A stretch of DNA of 64,000 nt, from contig NZ_AP025018.1 of the NCBI RefSeq assembly GCF_019977735.1, positions 4,964,580 to 5,028,579 on the forward strand, given 5' to 3'. Within the stretch, counting starts at the first letter, position 1; every line of letters begins with the position of its first letter. This document shows positions 60,192 through 64,000 of the stretch, piece after piece. Source of the DNA: Calothrix sp. PCC 7716 (GTDB lineage Bacteria > Cyanobacteriota > Cyanobacteriia > Cyanobacteriales > Nostocaceae). The position numbers and the translations under genes were made by a program. The notes beneath the pieces were generated by a model. That model saw nothing but the letters and a program-made list of their open reading frames with translations. It was not told where the DNA came from and did not search any database.

Positions 60192-62330
60192 ATGTGGTAT
60201 CAACAGCGGGCTGGTTTACAAGTTCTAAAAATTAAAGTTTTTATTATTACTGTATTACTAAGTGTTTTTACTTTATTACAGTCGGCGCCAGCTTGGGCAA
60301 ACCCAGTTAAAACACCGAATGTACAAATACAATTAATAAGTGAGATTAGTAATATTCAACCTCAAACGCCGTTTTGGGTGGGGTTTAATTTTAAAATTCG
60401 CCCCGGTTGGCATACTTATTGGCGTAACCCTGGTGATTCTGGCGCCGCTTTCAAGGTAAATTGGAAGTTGCCAAATGGGTTTACGGCTAGTGATATTATT
60501 TACCCATATCCTGAGAAGTTTCCTATTGGCCCATTGATGAATTATGGGTATAAAAATGAAGTTACTTTACTTAGCAAAATTACTCCTGGGAAGATAGCTG
60601 CTGGTAGTCTAGTTGAGATACAAGCGTCGGCGGAGTGGTTGGTATGTGAAAAAGAGTGCATTCCAGAGCAAGCAAGTTTAAGTCTAAAATTACCTACTGG
60701 CGCCACAAGCAATATTAATACGACTTGGACAAAAGTTTTTGAGCAGACTCGACAAAATATACCAAAATCTTCTCCGTGGAAAGCGCAGGTTAATATTAAT
60801 GGTGAAACGCTAAATTTGCAACTTCAGGCGCCGGAGTTAAAAGGTACACATAATCAAATCCAAGAAATATCTTTTTTTCCCGATGAAGATGGTTGGATAA
60901 ATAATGCCGCACCTCAACTCGTGTCTTTTAATGATAATGGATTAATTTTACAGTTACAGCGCGGGAATCGTAGTGATATTAATAAAGTTAGTGGTGTACT
61001 GGTTGTTCGCGAAAAACTAGACACTCCGGTAAACCAAGCTTTTAATATAGAGGCGCCTGTTAGTACTCAACCAATACAAAGTACCCAAGCTTCCACACCA
61101 CTTCCTCAAGTACTGCTACTAGCATTTATAGGAGGAATAGTTTTAAATTTAATGCCTTGCGTTTTTCCTATTTTATCTATTAAAGCTTTGGGTATTGCAC
61201 GAAAATCTCAGGGAAGTATCCAGGAAGTACGCTTACAAGCACTGTCATTTATGGCAGGAGTGTTAGTGAGTTTCGGTGTTGTTGCCGGAACTTTATTAAT
61301 ACTGCGTAGTTTGGGTGAACAAATTGGGTGGGGTTTTCAATTGCAGTCGCCTGTATTTGTAACTTTAATGGCTTACTTAATGTTTGCTGTTGGACTAAGT
61401 TTATCTGGAGTTTTTATATTTGGCGCCGCATTAATGGGTGTCGGGCAATCTTTAGTATCGCGTTCAGGTTATTTAGGAGAATTCTTTACAGGAATTTTTG
61501 CAACATTAATTGCCACACCATGCACTGCTCCATTTATGGCAACGGCAATAGGTGTTGCGCTTACTCAACCTCCTTTAATTGCCATAGCTATTTTTGAAGT
61601 ATTAGGTTTTGGATTAGCACTTCCTTATGTAGTAATCTGCTTCACTCCAGGGTTACAGCGCATTCTACCAAAACCAGGCGCCTGGATGGAAACATTTTCG
61701 CAAGTTTTAGCCTTTCCAATGTACGCTGCCACCGCTTGGTTGATATGGATACTAACGTTACAAGCAGGAACTAATGGTTTAGCTGCTGCTTTGGCTGGAC
61801 TTGTATTAATTGGTTTTGCAGCTTGGTTCCACCAAAAAACACGTTTAGCTAAAGTACTATGGCAACGTTTAGGAACAATAGGCGCCTTAGTAGTAGTTGG
61901 ATTTGCATTAACTTTAGCCCAAATTCCCAATAACACTACAAACACTACAAACACAGTCGCAAGTAACCCTTCTCAAAACAGCTTAATCAATTGGCAACCG
62001 TATACTTTAGTACGGTTAACCGAACTTCGCCAAGCGAAAAAACCAGTATTTGTAAATTTTTCCGCTGCTTGGTGCGTAAGTTGTCTCGTCAACGAACAAG
62101 TAGCTTTAAATCAACCAGATACAATTGCTGCTTTTAAATCAAAAGGCGTTACTTTACTTAAAGCCGACTGGACAAATCGTAACCCAGAAATTACCAAAGC
62201 ATTAGAATCTTTTGGGCGTAGCGGAGTACCATTGTATGTTTTATATTCTGCTACCAACTCCGACAAGCCGATAATTTTACCTCAGTCGCTTTCTGTAAGC
62301 GAAGTTGTAAACACCTTGCAAAGAATTTAA
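60192..62330 (+). CDS. DsbD-like thiol:disulfide interchange protein
   Basis: 712 aa. Signal peptide to about residue 36 (LLQSAPAWANPV), a DsbD-type N-terminal domain with WLVCEKECIPEQ, about eight membrane spans from residue 300 to 570 with paired Cys (LNLMPCVFPILS; IATPCTAPFMA), and a C-terminal thioredoxin domain with FSAAWCVSCLVNEQ. It moves electrons from the cytoplasm to the periplasm or lumen. Followed 14 bp later by a thioredoxin-like lipoprotein, presumably its partner. Confidence 0.9.
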   Translation: MWYQQRAGLQVLKIKVFIITVLLSVFTLLQSAPAWANPVKTPNVQIQLISEISNIQPQTPFWVGFNFKIRPGWHTYWRNPGDSGAAFKVNWKLPNGFTASDIIYPYPEKFPIGPLMNYGYKNEVTLLSKITPGKIAAGSLVEIQASAEWLVCEKECIPEQASLSLKLPTGATSNINTTWTKVFEQTRQNIPKSSPWKAQVNINGETLNLQLQAPELKGTHNQIQEISFFPDEDGWINNAAPQLVSFNDNGLILQLQRGNRSDINKVSGVLVVREKLDTPVNQAFNIEAPVSTQPIQSTQASTPLPQVLLLAFIGGIVLNLMPCVFPILSIKALGIARKSQGSIQEVRLQALSFMAGVLVSFGVVAGTLLILRSLGEQIGWGFQLQSPVFVTLMAYLMFAVGLSLSGVFIFGAALMGVGQSLVSRSGYLGEFFTGIFATLIATPCTAPFMATAIGVALTQPPLIAIAIFEVLGFGLALPYVVICFTPGLQRILPKPGAWMETFSQVLAFPMYAATAWLIWILTLQAGTNGLAAALAGLVLIGFAAWFHQKTRLAKVLWQRLGTIGALVVVGFALTLAQIPNNTTNTTNTVASNPSQNSLINWQPYTLVRLTELRQAKKPVFVNFSAAWCVSCLVNEQVALNQPDTIAAFKSKGVTLLKADWTNRNPEITKALESFGRSGVPLYVLYSATNSDKPIILPQSLSVSEVVNTLQRI

Positions 62331-62344
62331 TTAACAAACCAACC

Positions 62345-63055
62345 ATGAAAACACGTCTACAAAAACTCGACTGGAAAAAGCTAGCTATAGCAGGAATTAC
62401 TACACTAGCTATAGCCTCAACAGCAGGTTGCCAAAGTTCTACTAATTCAGCAGATAGCTCGGTGCCACAAACCGCATCAAGTCCTGTTTCACAAAATACT
62501 GATACTACTGCTGTTAGAGTAGGCGCCCCTGCACCTGCATTTACAGCAGTAGATAGCAATGGCAAAACACATAACCTTGCTGATTTCAAAGGTAAAACAG
62601 TTGTATTAGAATGGACAAACCACGAATGTCCATTTGTGAAAAAGCATTATGAAAGCAATAATATGCAAGCGCTGCAAAAGGAAAAAACTGGTAAAGGAGT
62701 GGTTTGGCTATCAGTAATATCCTCGGCGCCTGGACAGCAAGGAAATGTAACTCCACAAAAAGCCAACGAATTAACAAAAACTCGTAATGCAAACCCGACA
62801 GCAGTACTTATTGATGCTGATGGTAAAGTTGGTAAATTGTATCAAGCTCGTACAACGCCTCACATGTATGTAATTGATAAAAATGGCGTATTACAATACA
62901 CAGGCGCCATTGATGATAATTCTTCAAAAAATCCTCAAGATGCCAAAACAGCCAATAATTATGTGCGTGCTGCTGTAGATAGCGTCCTCAAGGGTGAAGC
63001 AGTAAAAACATCTACAACTCAACCTTACGGTTGTAGCGTCAAATACGCTTCTTAA
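62345..63055 (+). CDS. Thioredoxin-like (redoxin) lipoprotein
   Basis: 236 aa. Lipoprotein signal with lipobox AIASTAGC at about residue 29, then a thioredoxin/peroxiredoxin-like domain with VVLEWTNHECPFVKKHY, where only one cysteine of the active site is visible, and LIDADGKVGKLYQARTTPHM. Likely periplasmic or thylakoid-lumen reductase or peroxidase linked to the upstream DsbD-like protein in a two-gene operon. Confidence 0.88.
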   Translation: MKTRLQKLDWKKLAIAGITTLAIASTAGCQSSTNSADSSVPQTASSPVSQNTDTTAVRVGAPAPAFTAVDSNGKTHNLADFKGKTVVLEWTNHECPFVKKHYESNNMQALQKEKTGKGVVWLSVISSAPGQQGNVTPQKANELTKTRNANPTAVLIDADGKVGKLYQARTTPHMYVIDKNGVLQYTGAIDDNSSKNPQDAKTANNYVRAAVDSVLKGEAVKTSTTQPYGCSVKYAS

Positions 63056-63061
63056 TCTCTT

Positions 63062-63135
63062 TCTCTGCGCTCTCTGTGCCTCTGTGGTAAAAATATTTGA
63101 ATTATCACCACAGAGACACGGAGGACACAGAGAAA
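63062..63135. repeat. Inverted dispersed repeat (CTCTGTGCCTCTGTGGT / ACCACAGAGACACGGAGG)
   Basis: Two arms of about 30 bp flank an AT-rich centre, able to form a long hairpin between two convergent genes (redoxin and gatC). Probably a bidirectional terminator made from a widespread cyanobacterial repeat. Confidence 0.75.
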
Positions 63136-63426
63136 TTATTCGGGATTTAAAATTTTTGGAACTTTGAAAAATTCACCTTCTTGAGCAGGCGCCCCATTTA
63201 GAATTGCTTCACGTTCAGGATAAGGTTGTAAGTTATCGGCGCGTGTGACATTACTAACATCAATTGCTCGCGTGGTGGGAAGAACATCGGTAACGTCTAG
63301 TTCGTCTAATTGGTCTACGTATTCTAAAATACTTCCCAATTGCGTAGTAAATTGCTCTTCTTCTTCGGGTGTTAATTCTAAGCGCGCTAAAAAGGCGACT
63401 TTATGTACTAGTTCGCGATCAATCAT
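63136..63426 (-). CDS. gatC: Asp-tRNA(Asn)/Glu-tRNA(Gln) amidotransferase subunit C
   Basis: 96 aa, full length. Begins MIDRELVHKVAFLARLELTP with the family features LARLELTPEE and QLDELDVTDVLPTTRA and a C-terminal GEFFKVPKILN. It stabilises the GatCAB amidotransferase that makes Gln-tRNA from Glu-tRNA. Upstream lies a CTCAGCACT repeat cluster. Confidence 0.93.
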   Translation of the reverse strand: MIDRELVHKVAFLARLELTPEEEEQFTTQLGSILEYVDQLDELDVTDVLPTTRAIDVSNVTRADNLQPYPEREAILNGAPAQEGEFFKVPKILNPE

Positions 63427-63436
63427 GTTTTTAGTT

Positions 63437-63567
63437 ATGAGTAATGAGTGCTGAGTGCTGAGTGCTGAGTGTAAAGTTTTGAATATAGAGTTGTTGAGTT
63501 TTGAATTTTATTTCCTAACTCATACTCCTAACTCCTCTCCGTTCCTCAGCACTCAGCACTCAGCACT
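63437..63567. repeat. CTCAGCACT repeat cluster
   Basis: GTGCTGAGTGCTGAGTGCTG on the left and CTCAGCACTCAGCACTCAGC on the right, with GAGTT units between; lies between ycf3 and gatC. Same family as at 5237 and 8954. Confidence 0.75.
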
Positions 63568-63575
63568 TTTAACTT

Positions 63576-64000
63576 TTAAAAGAATATGTCAACTTGGGAG
63601 CGTCCGGTAGTCTTGAGCCAATTTTGTGCTTCGATGTAGTTGTTCGGCGCCAAACGAATTGCACGAATCCAATAATCGGTAGCTTGGTCAAATAGCGCTT
63701 CCCCTGCGTCGTTGTCACCTGCTTCCTTGGCTCTTTCACCTTGGAAGTGGTAAATTACGGCGATGTTATTTAATGCTTGAGGCATTCGTGGGTTTAGTTC
63801 GATGGCTTGGTGGTAATATTCCAAAGCCTTATTATGGTCGCCGTTACTTGCGTATATTAACCCCATGTTGTAAAGAACGTAACTACGGTCATTGGGGTCT
63901 TGTTCGAGTTCTAGCGCTTCGTTGTAATAGTCTAAAGCTTCGGCATACTCACCTTCTGCCTGTGCCGACATTCCGTCACGGTAGTAAACGAACGCTTCTT
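63576..64000 (-). CDS. ycf3: Photosystem I assembly protein Ycf3 (5' end beyond window)
   Basis: The visible 141 codons include three TPR-like repeats ([60 protein letters not shown]) with the family ending. The frame continues past 63971 (AFVYYRDGM) to the window edge, so the N-terminal 30 or so residues are missing. Ycf3 is a thylakoid-associated chaperone for photosystem I assembly and marks the genome as a photosynthetic cyanobacterium. Confidence 0.93.
   Translation of the reverse strand, partial: EAFVYYRDGMSAQAEGEYAEALDYYNEALELEQDPNDRSYVLYNMGLIYASNGDHNKALEYYHQAIELNPRMPQALNNIAVIYHFQGERAKEAGDNDAGEALFDQATDYWIRAIRLAPNNYIEAQNWLKTTGRSQVDIFF

Overview
The window is about 64 kb of a filamentous, probably heterocystous cyanobacterial chromosome (Nostocales-like; genus not determinable from the sequence alone). 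The evidence is a partial ycf3 (photosystem I assembly), cyanobacterial families such as DUF1400, DUF2993 and CYP110-like P450s, Hanks-type kinases, and many short dispersed repeats of cyanobacterial type (CTCAGCACT repeats, GGGGGTTAGGGGGG repeats, GGGCATCC..TGCCCGCC repeats). Instead of the classical HIP1 octamer GCGATCGC, of which I saw no copy, the chromosomal part is studded with the hexamer GGCGCC, roughly one per 0.4-0.6 kb by eye.

Layout. 0-13 kb: housekeeping genes (S8-peptidase-like fragment, purU, an Fe-S aldo/keto reductase, a DUF151 bifunctional nuclease, ribE, an M23 peptidase, birA, pgeF, two tandem Ser/Thr kinases with membrane tails, an acyltransferase). 13-24 kb: a patchier stretch with a decayed ORF, DUF4926 plus an OLD/RecF-like ATPase, a transketolase-family enzyme, a broken AraC regulator, two tandem P450s and a class III cyclase. 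23.9-27.3 kb: a NACHT (bacterial NLR-like) protein and a heme-oxygenase-like diiron oxidase (HDO).

27.37-48.73 kb is the notable region: a 21.4-kb integrated mobile element, AT-rich and without any GGCGCC except one inside a nested insertion sequence. It is bounded by a 19-bp imperfect direct repeat lying at the start codon of a tiny host gene. It has a tyrosine recombinase at the right end, a 13-gene leftward operon (P-loop ATPase, PD-(D/E)XK nuclease, a phage-type small protein and four tandem paralogues), a 4-gene leftward operon, a rightward block of structural-looking genes (beta-rich proteins, a proline-stretch protein of 676 aa, a Gly-rich membrane-active protein), a small membrane protein and an amidase endolysin. 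No terminase, portal or HK97 capsid protein is recognisable. Four intergenic sites carry three copies of the 9-bp dyad GATG(G/C)CATC at an exact 12-bp period; a 53-aa ribbon-helix-helix-like protein is encoded beside the first. I read it as an undescribed virus-, satellite- or plasmid-like integrative element.

48.7-64 kb returns to ordinary chromosome: a third P450, DUF2993, an enolase-superfamily epimerase overlapping a DUF1611 protein (DgcA/DgcN-like pair), DUF1400, a GT2 glycosyltransferase, a NodB deacetylase, sufE, an alpha/beta hydrolase, a CobW-family GTPase, a glutathionyl-hydroquinone-reductase-like GST, a DsbD-like protein with a thioredoxin-like lipoprotein, gatC and ycf3. Removing the element would place HDO, a 31-codon peptide and a P450 side by side, suggesting the element split a small oxidative gene cluster.
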